Below, piece after piece: positions 25,652 through 34,197 of a DNA stretch of 64,000 nt; the first letter of the stretch is position 1, and each line of letters begins with the position of its first letter. A program made the translations under genes and the position numbers. The DNA is from JAOUEA01 sp963825635 (lineage in GTDB: Bacteria > Actinomycetota > UBA4738 > HRBIN12), in assembly GCA_963825635.1 (NCBI GenBank), contig CAWGTU010000001.1, positions 186,001 to 250,000 on the forward strand, given 5' to 3'. The notes under the pieces are model-generated. The model was not told where the DNA came from, ran no database searches, and saw nothing but the letters and a program-made list of their open reading frames with translations.

Positions 25652-26596
25652 GTGGCCGAGACCGTCGTCAGCTCCGCGACCCGCGAGGTCGTGATCGGCA
25701 CCGACCGGCCCTTCGTGATCATCGGGGAGCGCATCAACCCGACCGGCCGGAAGAAGCTCGCCGACGAGATGAAGGCGGGCGACTTCACCTCCGTGATCGC
25801 CGATACCCAGGCGCAGGTCGCGGCCGGAGCGCACATGCTCGACGTCAACGCCGGCATCCCGCTCGCCGACGAGCCGGCGATCCTCGCCGAGACCGTGAAG
25901 CTCGTGCAGTCGCTGACCGACGTGCCGCTCTCGATCGACTCGTCGATCGTGGCCGCGCTCGAGGCCGGGCTCGCGGTCTACGAAGGGAAGCCGCTCGTCA
26001 ATTCCGTCACCGGGGAGGACGATCGCATCGAATCGGTGCTGCCGCTGGTCGCCAAACACGGTGCGGCGGTGGTCGCGATCACGAACGACGAGACCGGTAT
26101 CAGCGAGGACCCCGACGTTCGATTCGCCGTCGCCGAGAAGATCGTGCGGGCGGCCGCCGACCACGGCATCCCCGCCAACGACATCGTGGTCGATCCGCTC
26201 GTGATGCCGGTGGGGGCGATGGGCACCGCCGGGCGTCAGGTGTTCGCGCTCGTGCGGCGGTTGCATGACGAACTCGGCGTGAACACGACGTGCGGCGCCT
26301 CGAACGTCTCGTTCGGGCTGCCCAACCGCAACGGGCTCAACGGCGCCTTCCTCGCGATGGCGATCGCGAACGGCATGACGAGCGCGATCACCTCGCCCCT
26401 GCACGAGGAGGTGCGTCAGGCCGTGATGGCCGCCGACGTGCTGATGGGTTCCGACCGGCATGCGGCGGCGTGGATCGGCCGGTACGGGGAGGGGCGCAGC
26501 GAGGGGGGGACGGCGACCGGCCGCCGCCGTGGAGGTCGGGCGGGTCGCCGCACCGCCCCAGAGGCTGACGCCCCGGCGGTGTCCCCTCAGCCGTGA
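25652..26596 (+). CDS. methylcorrinoid:tetrahydrofolate methyltransferase (MtrH/MtgA-like)
   Basis: 314 residues from a GTG at 25652. Pterin-binding TIM barrel: IIGERINPTGRKKLADEMKAG, LDVNAGIP, PLSIDSSI, LVNSVTGE, DPLVMPVGAMGT and the pterin-contact NTTCGASNVSFGLPNRNGLN, as in methyltetrahydrofolate:corrinoid methyltransferases. It should move the methyl from methyl-Co(III) to THF. An Arg/Gly-rich tail of roughly 35 residues (from about 278) is not part of the barrel. The stop overlaps the GTG of the next gene by 4 nt. Confidence 0.88.
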   Translation: MAETVVSSATREVVIGTDRPFVIIGERINPTGRKKLADEMKAGDFTSVIADTQAQVAAGAHMLDVNAGIPLADEPAILAETVKLVQSLTDVPLSIDSSIVAALEAGLAVYEGKPLVNSVTGEDDRIESVLPLVAKHGAAVVAITNDETGISEDPDVRFAVAEKIVRAAADHGIPANDIVVDPLVMPVGAMGTAGRQVFALVRRLHDELGVNTTCGASNVSFGLPNRNGLNGAFLAMAIANGMTSAITSPLHEEVRQAVMAADVLMGSDRHAAAWIGRYGEGRSEGGTATGRRRGGRAGRRTAPEADAPAVSPQP

Positions 26597-28617
26597 CCGA
26601 GACCGACGCGTCGCTCGTCGTCTTCACGCCCTCGGGCAAGCGGGGTCACATCGCCGATGGGACGAACCTGCTCGACGCCGCTCGCTCGCTCGGGGTCGAC
26701 CTCGACTCGGTCTGTGGCGGGCGCGGCATCTGCGGCCGCTGCCAGGTCGTCGTCGCCGAAGGCGAGTTCGCCAAACACGGCATCACCTCGCGCGTCGACC
26801 ACCTGACCCCGTTCAGCGAGCCCGAGACCCGGTACCGGGAACGATCGGGCCTCGGGGCGGACCGCCGCCTGGGATGCCATGCCCGCGTCACCGGCGACCT
26901 CGTCGTCGACGTGCCGCCCGAGAGCCAACTGCATCGGCAGGTCGTGCGCAAGGAGGCCGACGCGCATCCGATCGAGATCGATCCCGTCGTGCGGCTGCAC
27001 TACGTGGAGGCGCGCGAGCCTGACCTCGCCGACCCGAGCGGTGACCTGCAGCGCCTGGGGGAAGCGCTCGAACGCGACTGGGGGCTCACGGGGCTCTCCT
27101 GTGATCTGCATGTGCTCGCGTCGCTGCAAGCGACCCTGCGCTCCGACGACTGGAAGGTCACGGTGGGCGTGCACGACGGGACGACGATCACGGCGATATG
27201 GCCTGGGTTCCACGATGTCGCGCTCGGGGTGGCGTTCGACGTCGGCTCGACCACGGTGGCCGGACACCTCTGCGACCTGCACACGGGGGAGGTGCTCGCG
27301 AGCGCCGGTTCGATGAACCCTCAGATCCGGTTCGGTGAGGACCTGATGAGCCGGGTGAGCTACGTGATGATGCATCCGGGCTCGGAGGCTGAGCTGACGT
27401 CCGCGATCCGAACGTGCGTGGACGGGCTGATCGGCGACCTGTGCGCGCAGGCCCGCGCCGATGCGACCGACGTGCTCGAGCTCACGATCGTCGGCAATCC
27501 GATCATGCACCATCTCTTCCTCGGTCTCGATCCGACCGAGCTCGGGGGCGCGCCGTTCGCCCTCGCGACCGACGAGGCCGTGCACCGGTCGGCACACGAG
27601 CTCGATCTCACGACGACGAATGCCGGGGCGCGCGTGTACGTGCTGCCGTGCATCGCCGGTCACGTGGGCGCCGACACGGCCGGCGTGATCCTCTCCGAGG
27701 CACCGCACGACCAGGACACGGTGAACCTCATCGTCGACGTCGGCACGAACGCCGAGATCGTGCTGGGCAGCCGCGACCGGCTGCTGGCCGCCTCGAGCCC
27801 GACCGGTCCGGCGTTCGAGGGTGCGCAGATCTCCTGCGGGCAACGCGCCGCGCCGGGGGCGATCGAGCGCGTCCGCATCGACCGCGAGACGCTCGAGCCG
27901 AGGCTCCGCGTGATCGGCGACGATCGGTGGAGCGATGAGCCGGGCTTCGATGCCTCCTCCGTGACCGGGGTCGCGGGCAGCGGCATCATCGAGGCGATCG
28001 CGGAGCTCTTCCTGGCGGGCGTGATCACCACCGACGGCGTGATCGACGGGTCGCTCGCCGACCGCAGCGGTCGCATCGTCGCCGACGACCGGACGTTCAC
28101 CTACGTGCTGCACGACGAGCCCGGGGCCCCGCGGCTCGCGATCACGCAGAACGACGTGCGCCAGATCCAGCTCGCCAAGGGAGCCCTGTACGCGGGGTGC
28201 CGCCTGCTGATGGACGCCCTCGGCATCGAGACCGTCGACCGCATCAGGTTAGCCGGCGCGTTCGGTGCCCACATCGACCCGGTGCACGCGATGGTGCTCG
28301 GGCTGGTGCCCGACTGCGACCCCGAACACGTCACGAGCGCCGGGAACGCCGCCGGAACGGGAGCCCGCATCGCGTTGCTGAACCGGACCGCCCGCAGGGA
28401 GATCGAAGGGGTCGTGCGCCGCGTGGAGAAGCTGGAGACCGCGGTGGAACCGCGGTTCCAGGAGCACTTCGTCGGGGCGATGGGCATCCCCCACGCCACC
28501 GATCGGTTCCCGCGGCTGGGGGCACTCGTCGACCTCCCGCCACCGCGCATCGTCACGTCGGGCGACCGCCCCCGTCGCCGTCGACGCACCAGCGACCACG
28601 AGAGGAGCAGCACATGA
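26593..28617 (+). CDS. RACo-type reductive activator of corrinoid proteins
   Basis: 674 residues. N-terminal [2Fe-2S] ferredoxin domain with Cys41, Cys47, Cys50 and Cys95 (C-x5-C-x2-C-x44-C), a linker, and a C-terminal ASKHA ATPase domain (DVGSTTVAGHLCDLHTGEV; IVDVGTNAEIVLG; LAGAFGAHIDP). This domain order is that of RACo; RamA-type activators instead carry C-terminal [4Fe-4S] motifs, which are absent. It uses ATP to reduce accidentally oxidised Co(II) back to Co(I). GTG start overlaps the MtrH-like stop and the end overlaps the MttB-family ATG, so the three are coupled. Confidence 0.9.
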   Translation: MTETDASLVVFTPSGKRGHIADGTNLLDAARSLGVDLDSVCGGRGICGRCQVVVAEGEFAKHGITSRVDHLTPFSEPETRYRERSGLGADRRLGCHARVTGDLVVDVPPESQLHRQVVRKEADAHPIEIDPVVRLHYVEAREPDLADPSGDLQRLGEALERDWGLTGLSCDLHVLASLQATLRSDDWKVTVGVHDGTTITAIWPGFHDVALGVAFDVGSTTVAGHLCDLHTGEVLASAGSMNPQIRFGEDLMSRVSYVMMHPGSEAELTSAIRTCVDGLIGDLCAQARADATDVLELTIVGNPIMHHLFLGLDPTELGGAPFALATDEAVHRSAHELDLTTTNAGARVYVLPCIAGHVGADTAGVILSEAPHDQDTVNLIVDVGTNAEIVLGSRDRLLAASSPTGPAFEGAQISCGQRAAPGAIERVRIDRETLEPRLRVIGDDRWSDEPGFDASSVTGVAGSGIIEAIAELFLAGVITTDGVIDGSLADRSGRIVADDRTFTYVLHDEPGAPRLAITQNDVRQIQLAKGALYAGCRLLMDALGIETVDRIRLAGAFGAHIDPVHAMVLGLVPDCDPEHVTSAGNAAGTGARIALLNRTARREIEGVVRRVEKLETAVEPRFQEHFVGAMGIPHATDRFPRLGALVDLPPPRIVTSGDRPRRRRRTSDHERSST

Positions 28618-30179
28618 GCGACGACACCGGAGCCACGTCCGGGGCGGCGCCGCGCCGGCGTCGCACCGGCGGACGAGAGGGGCGCGCGGCCGCCCGCCTC
28701 GCCGCGGTCGCCGAGCGGGTGCCCTTCATCACCCGGGAGCTGACGCCGGTCGAGCTGGTGAGCGACGAGGGCTTGGAGACGATCGAGCACAACGCCGACA
28801 CGATCCTCGAGCAGGTCGGCATCGAATTCCGCGAGGCGCCCGACGCGCTCGAGCTGCTGCGGGAAGCCGGCTGCGACGTCGACGGTGAGCGGGTGCGGTT
28901 CCCTCGTGGGTTGGCTCGCCGGCTCGTGCAGGCCACGGCCCCCCGCGAGTTCGACCAGGTCGCCCGCAACCCGGCGAACACCGTGCACCTCGGCGGCGCC
29001 GCGACCGTGCTCGCGCCGGCGTACGGCTCGCCGTTCGTGCGCGACCTCGACGGCGGGCGCCGGTACGGCACGATCGAGGACTTCCGCAACTTCGTGAAGC
29101 TCGCCTACGCGAGCCCGTACCTGCACCACTCGGGCGGCACCGTGTGCGAGCCGGTCGACCTTCCCGTGAACAAGCGGCACTACGACATGGTCTACGCGCA
29201 CATGCGGTACTCGGACAAGCCGTTCATGGGGTCGGTGACCCACCCTCAGCGCGCCCAGGACACGGTGGAGATGGCGCGCATCCTGTTCGGGGCCGACGCG
29301 CTCGAGGCGCGGCCGCACGTGCTGAGCCTGATCAACGCGAACTCGCCGCTCGTGTGGGACACGATCATGCTCGGCGCGGCGAAGGCCTACGCCGAGGCGA
29401 ATCAGGCGGTGATCATGACCCCGTTCATCCTCGCGGGGGCGATGAGCCCTGCGACCGCGGCCGGTGCGGCGACCCAGACGCTCGCCGAGGCATTGGCAGG
29501 CATGGCGTACGTGCAGCTCGTGCGCCCCGGCGCACCGGTGGTGTTCGGCTCGTTCGCGTCGTCGATGTCGATGCAGTCGGGCGCACCGACGTTCGGGACG
29601 CCCGAGCCGGCGCTCGTGCTGTACGCGCTCGCGGCCTGTGCGCGCCGGCTCGGGGTGCCGTTCCGCAGCGGAGGCTCGCTGACGGCCTCGAAGGTCGCCG
29701 ATGCGCAGGCCGCGTACGAGTCGGCGAACACGCTGCAGCCCACGATCCTCGCGGGCGTGAACTTCGTGCTGCACGCTGCGGGCTGGCTCGAAGGTGGTCT
29801 CGCGATGGGCTACGAGAAGTTCGTGCTCGACCTGGACCAGTGCGGGCAGATGCACGCGCTCGCGAACGGCATGGACCTCTCGCCGAACGGCCAGGCGGTC
29901 GATGCGATCGTGGAGAACGGTCCCGGGCAGCACTTCCTCGGCACGGCGCACACGCTCGCGAACTTCGAGACCGCCTTCTACCGGTCGGAGATCGCCGACA
30001 ACAACTCGTTCGAGCAGTGGGAGCTGGAGGGCTCGCTGGACGCCGCGATGCGCGCGAACGCCGCCTGGAAGCGCACGCTCGCCGAGTACGAAGCACCGTC
30101 GATCGACGAGGCGAAGGACGAGGAACTGCGCGAGTGGATCGAGCGGAAGAAGGCGAGCTTCCCGGACTCGAACGTGTGA
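28614..30179 (+). CDS. MttB-superfamily methyltransferase, non-pyrrolysine type
   Basis: 521 residues. TIM-barrel trimethylamine methyltransferase family (COG5598): ERVPFITRELTPVELVSDEGLETIEHNADTI split over the N-terminus, HHSGGTVCEPVDLPVN, and LQPTILAGVNFVLHAAGWLEGGL in the region that holds pyrrolysine in true MttB. The frame has no internal TAG, so it does not use pyrrolysine; such members (MtgB, MtpB, MtcB, MtyB) demethylate quaternary amines such as glycine betaine, proline betaine, carnitine or butyrobetaine. With ProVWX next door, glycine or proline betaine is likely. The N-terminus has an Arg-rich extension (APRRRRTGGREGRAAAR). ATGA overlap with RACo, ribosome site GAGGAG. Confidence 0.9.
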   Translation: MSDDTGATSGAAPRRRRTGGREGRAAARLAAVAERVPFITRELTPVELVSDEGLETIEHNADTILEQVGIEFREAPDALELLREAGCDVDGERVRFPRGLARRLVQATAPREFDQVARNPANTVHLGGAATVLAPAYGSPFVRDLDGGRRYGTIEDFRNFVKLAYASPYLHHSGGTVCEPVDLPVNKRHYDMVYAHMRYSDKPFMGSVTHPQRAQDTVEMARILFGADALEARPHVLSLINANSPLVWDTIMLGAAKAYAEANQAVIMTPFILAGAMSPATAAGAATQTLAEALAGMAYVQLVRPGAPVVFGSFASSMSMQSGAPTFGTPEPALVLYALAACARRLGVPFRSGGSLTASKVADAQAAYESANTLQPTILAGVNFVLHAAGWLEGGLAMGYEKFVLDLDQCGQMHALANGMDLSPNGQAVDAIVENGPGQHFLGTAHTLANFETAFYRSEIADNNSFEQWELEGSLDAAMRANAAWKRTLAEYEAPSIDEAKDEELREWIERKKASFPDSNV

Positions 30180-30267
30180 CCACGGTGACCGGGAGTCCGG
30201 CTCGGGTTCACGGATCGCGCGGCCGATAGGTCATCATGTCCGGCGGTCACGTGGAAGGTGGATCGAG

Positions 30268-31143
30268 GTGGCGGTGAAGCTCGGCCGACGACGAGGTGGT
30301 GTGCTCCCCGAGGAGCAGCGCTCCGCGCTGCGCGCACTCGTGGGGGCGCCGAAGTTCGAGCTGATCCCGCTGAAGAACGCCCTGGGTGCCGCCGAGGCCC
30401 TGCCCGACCGCGCGACGGTCACGGTCACCGCGTCGCCGAGCCACGGCATCGAGTCGACGATCGAGCTCGCCGAGCAGCTGGCCGGCCAGGGTCATGACGC
30501 CGTGCCGCACCTGTCGGCGCACATGGTCCGCGACCGCGCTCACCTCGGCGCGCTCCTCGATCGATGTCGTGCGGCTGGGTTCCGCGAGGCGTTCGTGGTG
30601 GGGGGTGACGCCAAGGACCCGGGCGAGTTCCGCGACGGACTCGCCCTGCTCCGCGCGATGCACGACCTCGGCCACCCGTTCGAGACGATCGGGTCGCCGA
30701 GCTACCCGGAGGGCCACGCCGACATCGGCGATCAGCGCCTGCTCGAGGTGCTGCTCGAGAAGCAACGATACGTGTCGTACATGACGACCCAGATGTGCTT
30801 CAACCCCGACGCGATCGTCCGGTGGATCGCGGAGATGCGCCGCCAGGGCGTGACCCTCGCCGTGCACCTCGGCACCCCGGGTGTGGCCGACATGACGAAG
30901 CTCATGACGATCAGTGCGCGCATCGGCATCGCCGACAGCGCCCGCTACCTGAAGAAGAACAAGCGCATGGTCGGCCACCTGCTGACGCCCGGGAAGTTCG
31001 GTCCCGACGCGCTGCTCGAGGGGATGGCGCCCGCGTTCGCCGATCCGAGCGCGCGCATCGAGGCGCTGCACATGTTCACGTTCAACCAGGTCGCTGCGAC
31101 CGTCGAGTGGCAGGAGCGCATGCTCGCCTCGCTCGAGGCCTGA
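30268..31143 (+). CDS. methylenetetrahydrofolate reductase-like (MetF) protein
   Basis: 291 residues from a GTG at 30268 (AAGGTGG upstream). MetF TIM barrel: FELIPLKNA, VTVTASPSHGIESTIELAEQL, DAVPHLSAHMVRDRAHLGALL, AFVVGGDAKDPGEF, YVSYMTTQMCFNPDAIVRW and LHMFTFNQVAATVEW. It interconverts methyl-THF and methylene-THF through FAD. In this cluster it probably runs in the oxidative direction to feed methyl groups from the corrinoid route into the C1 pool (inference from neighbours). About 90 nt separate it from the MttB-like gene and hold no clear terminator. Confidence 0.85.
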   Translation: MAVKLGRRRGGVLPEEQRSALRALVGAPKFELIPLKNALGAAEALPDRATVTVTASPSHGIESTIELAEQLAGQGHDAVPHLSAHMVRDRAHLGALLDRCRAAGFREAFVVGGDAKDPGEFRDGLALLRAMHDLGHPFETIGSPSYPEGHADIGDQRLLEVLLEKQRYVSYMTTQMCFNPDAIVRWIAEMRRQGVTLAVHLGTPGVADMTKLMTISARIGIADSARYLKKNKRMVGHLLTPGKFGPDALLEGMAPAFADPSARIEALHMFTFNQVAATVEWQERMLASLEA

Positions 31144-31211
31144 GGCTCCTGGCCCCTCGGTGGACGCGGTCGGACTCAAGGCACCGGCCGTCGTCAGCCG
31201 ACACCTCCAGC

Positions 31212-32240
31212 ATGCGGCGAGCGACCGTCCCGATCGTGGTGGCCATGGCCCTGGTTTCGGTCGCCTTCGCCTCCACGGGTCCCACCGCCGCCGGTGTCGC
31301 CTCTCCCGTTCGCGGAGCGGACGTCGGGTGTGGACCGGGCCTCGTCCCAGTGGCCGACGGGCTGTGCACCCACGGCGGGGATCGGGTCCCTCCGACCGTC
31401 GAGGGCGCCGCGACGAGGGCGGCTGCAGTTGCTCGTTCTGAACCGTCGGAGCTGTGCGCCGGCAACGGGAAGAGCGGACGACGTATCCGTGTGTTGTACG
31501 GATACCCGGGCGACACGGCGTCGCGAGCGGCCACGTTCCGCTCCTGGGTCCGGGAGTCGGTCGCGATGGCCGACGCGAACCTCGACGCGCAGACCCCGGG
31601 GATCGACGGGCAGCACCTACGCATGTACTGCAAGAACGGCCGACGGTTCACCGTCTCGTCGATCGAGATGCTGCCGATCGGTGGAGACACCACGTTCACG
31701 TTCACCGACATGATCGGGTCGCTCACCGATCGGGTCGCGAACGGCCTCGGCGACGCCGACTTCGACGCCCCCCGATCCACCTACGTCGTCTTCGTCGACA
31801 ACGTCACGTGCTGCTACGGCCCGGGGGGGCAGGGCACGATCTACTGGGACGACCGCGGCGATCCCGCCGTGAACCTGAACAACCAGACCGTCTACGGCCC
31901 GAGGTTCGCGATGGTCAAGATCGCCGGGTCGATCTCCTCGGGGGCCTACATCTTCCTGCACGAGGTGGGACACACGCTGGGCGCCGTGCAGCACTCGTCG
32001 CCGCACTCCTCGAGGGCCGGCCACTGCTATACCTCTGCCGACGTGATGTGTTACCAGGACGGGGGCCCTTGGTTCGCCGGGGGCGGCATGATGGAGCAGA
32101 TCTGCGACCCGATGCCCGACGGCCAGCGCCCCTTCGACTGCGATGGCGGCGACTACTACGAGGTGGATCCCGCCCCGGGCAGCTACCTCGCCGGGGCCTG
32201 GAACACCGCCGACAGCGGCTGGTTGACGAAGCCCGACTGA
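31212..32240 (+). CDS. secreted metzincin-type zinc metalloprotease
   Basis: 342 residues. Sec signal peptide (MRRATVPIVVAMALVSVAFA, cleavage near 29). Zinc site HEVGHTLGAVQH at 250-261 fits the extended metzincin motif HExxHxxGxxH with His250, Glu251, His254 and His261; a Met-turn candidate VMCYQ lies at 278-282. Multiple Cys (40, 52, 82, 140, 200, 201, 272, 280) suggest disulphides. No prodomain Cys switch is evident. Target unknown. It lies between the C1 cluster and the sarcosine oxidase operon without an obvious link to either. Confidence 0.8.
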   Translation: MRRATVPIVVAMALVSVAFASTGPTAAGVASPVRGADVGCGPGLVPVADGLCTHGGDRVPPTVEGAATRAAAVARSEPSELCAGNGKSGRRIRVLYGYPGDTASRAATFRSWVRESVAMADANLDAQTPGIDGQHLRMYCKNGRRFTVSSIEMLPIGGDTTFTFTDMIGSLTDRVANGLGDADFDAPRSTYVVFVDNVTCCYGPGGQGTIYWDDRGDPAVNLNNQTVYGPRFAMVKIAGSISSGAYIFLHEVGHTLGAVQHSSPHSSRAGHCYTSADVMCYQDGGPWFAGGGMMEQICDPMPDGQRPFDCDGGDYYEVDPAPGSYLAGAWNTADSGWLTKPD

Positions 32241-32336
32241 CCCGACGACCTGCAACCCGGGGTCACGTTCTCCGTGGGTGCGAGCCCGTTCCCCGTGCCA
32301 GACTGCGCTTCCTCGGAACGTGAACGGGGGTCATCG

Positions 32337-33950
32337 TTGGAGCAGCGGTTCGACGTCGTCGTGGTCGGTGCAGGACACAACGGCCTCACGGCCGCCTTCT
32401 ACTTCGCCCGAGCCGGCCTGAAGACCCTCGTGCTCGAGCGCCGCGACGTGGTGGGCGGCGCGTGCGTCACCGAGGAGATCATGCCCGGCGTGAGGGCCTC
32501 GACCACGTCGTACATCGCGTCGATGCTGCGGCCGGAGATCATCAAGGACATGAGCCTGGCCCGGCACGGGCTGCGCATGGTGCCCTGCGAGCCGGCGTTG
32601 CAGGTCGTGCTCGAGGGTGGCCGCACGCTCGCATGGTGGGAGCAGGACGAACGCACCGCGGACGAGATCGCCCGCTACTCGAAGGCCGACGCGACGACCT
32701 TCGTCGAGGTGACGCACCGGCTGCACCGCCTCGCCGGCCACCTGCAGGGGTTCTTCCTCGAGGAGCCGCCCGACCTCTACGCCACCGGCTGGGGGAAGGT
32801 GAAGGAGGGCAAGCGGGCCTACTCGCGGCTCAAGGGGCTCGGCGGGGACGAGCTCACCGACCTCGTCCGGTTCACGACGGGGTCGCTCGGCGAGTTCGTC
32901 GATCGGTGGTTCGAGTCCGACGAGGTCAAGCGGCTCTACCTCGCGAACAACGTCTACGGCATGCACGCTCCGCCCTACCGCCCGGGCACGGCGATCGGGC
33001 TGATGTTCCACATGCTCTCCGGCGGCGAGCACGAGGTGCAGGGGTTCAACGGCCACGTGATCGGCGGCATGGGCTCGATCACGCGGGCGATGGCGGCGGC
33101 GGCGACCGAGGCGGGCGCGGAGATCCGCACGGGCGCCCCCGTGATGCGCATCTCGACCCGCGACGGGCGAGCCGTGGGCGTCGTGCTGGACGACGGCACC
33201 GAGATCGTCTCCCGGGTCGTGGTCTCGAACGCGGATCCGAAGCGGACGTTCCTCGGCATGCTCGACGAGGGCGACCTGCCGGGGGATTTCCGAGACGACG
33301 TGTCGGCGATCAAGATGTCCGGGCCGTGCGCGAAGGTGAACCTGGCGCTCCGCGAGGAGCCCGTCTGGACGGGCATGCCCGAGGGAGCGACGCCGAACCA
33401 GCGGTCGCTCGCGACGCTCGTGCCCACCCTCGAACAAGCGCAGCGCAGCTACGACCAGCACCAGTGGGGCGAGCTGCCTGACGAGCTCTGGGTCGACTGC
33501 GTCACGGCGTCGAACGTCGACGACACCCTCGTCGATCAGAGCGTCGCGCCGGGCCGGCACGTGATGACCTGCTTCGTGCAGTACCTGCCGTTCGAGCTGC
33601 GCGAGGGGACGTGGGACGATCGCAGGCAGGAGCTCACCGACCGGGTGGTCGAGCGCATCGGCCGGTACGCGCCGAACGTGCCGGGTGCGGTCGAGGCCAG
33701 CTACACCGTGACGCCGCTCGACCTCGAACGCACCTACGGCCTCACCGAGGGGAACATCTTCCACGGCGACCTCAACATCGAACAGCTCTTCTTCATGCGC
33801 CCCCTGCCCGGCTGGTCGAGCTACTCGACGCCGGTCGAGGGGCTCTACCTCTGCGGCGCCGGCGTGCATCCGGGGGGAGGCGTGACCGGCGCGCCGGGAT
33901 ACGTGGCGTCCCACCGGGTGCTTCGCGACCTGAAGAAGCGCGCCGGATAG
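32337..33950 (+). CDS. PYROXD2/phytoene-desaturase-like FAD oxidoreductase
   Basis: 537 residues from a TTG at 32337, supported by GGGGGT about 7 nt upstream and by the FAD motif following at once. FAD-binding VVVGAGHNGLTAAFYFARAG, LERRDVVGGACVTEE, mid-domain FNGHVIGGMGSITRAM and the closing LYLCGAGVHPGGGVTGAPGYVA, the signature of PYROXD2-like amine-oxidase/CrtI-type enzymes. Its substrate is unknown. It sits 12 nt before soxD on the same strand, so it is likely the first gene of the sarcosine oxidase operon, where a flavin oxidase for an upstream methylated amine would make sense (inference). Confidence 0.82.
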   Translation: MEQRFDVVVVGAGHNGLTAAFYFARAGLKTLVLERRDVVGGACVTEEIMPGVRASTTSYIASMLRPEIIKDMSLARHGLRMVPCEPALQVVLEGGRTLAWWEQDERTADEIARYSKADATTFVEVTHRLHRLAGHLQGFFLEEPPDLYATGWGKVKEGKRAYSRLKGLGGDELTDLVRFTTGSLGEFVDRWFESDEVKRLYLANNVYGMHAPPYRPGTAIGLMFHMLSGGEHEVQGFNGHVIGGMGSITRAMAAAATEAGAEIRTGAPVMRISTRDGRAVGVVLDDGTEIVSRVVVSNADPKRTFLGMLDEGDLPGDFRDDVSAIKMSGPCAKVNLALREEPVWTGMPEGATPNQRSLATLVPTLEQAQRSYDQHQWGELPDELWVDCVTASNVDDTLVDQSVAPGRHVMTCFVQYLPFELREGTWDDRRQELTDRVVERIGRYAPNVPGAVEASYTVTPLDLERTYGLTEGNIFHGDLNIEQLFFMRPLPGWSSYSTPVEGLYLCGAGVHPGGGVTGAPGYVASHRVLRDLKKRAG

Positions 33951-33962
33951 GGGATCGAGCGC

Positions 33963-34196
33963 GTGGCGATCGAGATCCCCTGCTCGTGGTGCGGTCCGAG
34001 ACCGTTCACGGAGTTCTCGTTCGGCGGCGAGTGGCGCGAGCTCGATGCTCCCGACCCCGAGTCCGACTTCGCCCGTGTCTACCTGCCGGAGAACCCCGAG
34101 GGGTGGCAGCGCGAGCGTTGGTTCCACGCGATGGGGTGTCGCACCTGGACCACCGTGAACCGAGACACGCGCACGAACGCGATCGAGGGGTCCTGA
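33963..34196 (+). CDS. soxD: heterotetrameric sarcosine oxidase delta subunit
   Basis: 77 residues from a GTG at 33963. Zinc-site Cys pair CSWCGPR (Cys7, Cys10), FSFGGEW, PENPEGWQRERWFHAMGCRTW with a His and Cys that complete the metal site, and the closing NRDTRTNAIEGS. The delta subunit is a small zinc protein that caps the alpha-beta complex. 1 nt separates it from soxA. Confidence 0.9.
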   Translation: MAIEIPCSWCGPRPFTEFSFGGEWRELDAPDPESDFARVYLPENPEGWQRERWFHAMGCRTWTTVNRDTRTNAIEGS

Positions 34197-34197
34197 C

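Noticed and set aside
28614..30179. Pyrrolysine-containing MttB (read-through of an in-frame TAG)
   Set aside because: The MttB-like frame is continuous without an internal TAG, so it is a non-pyrrolysine member; no pyl genes were seen.
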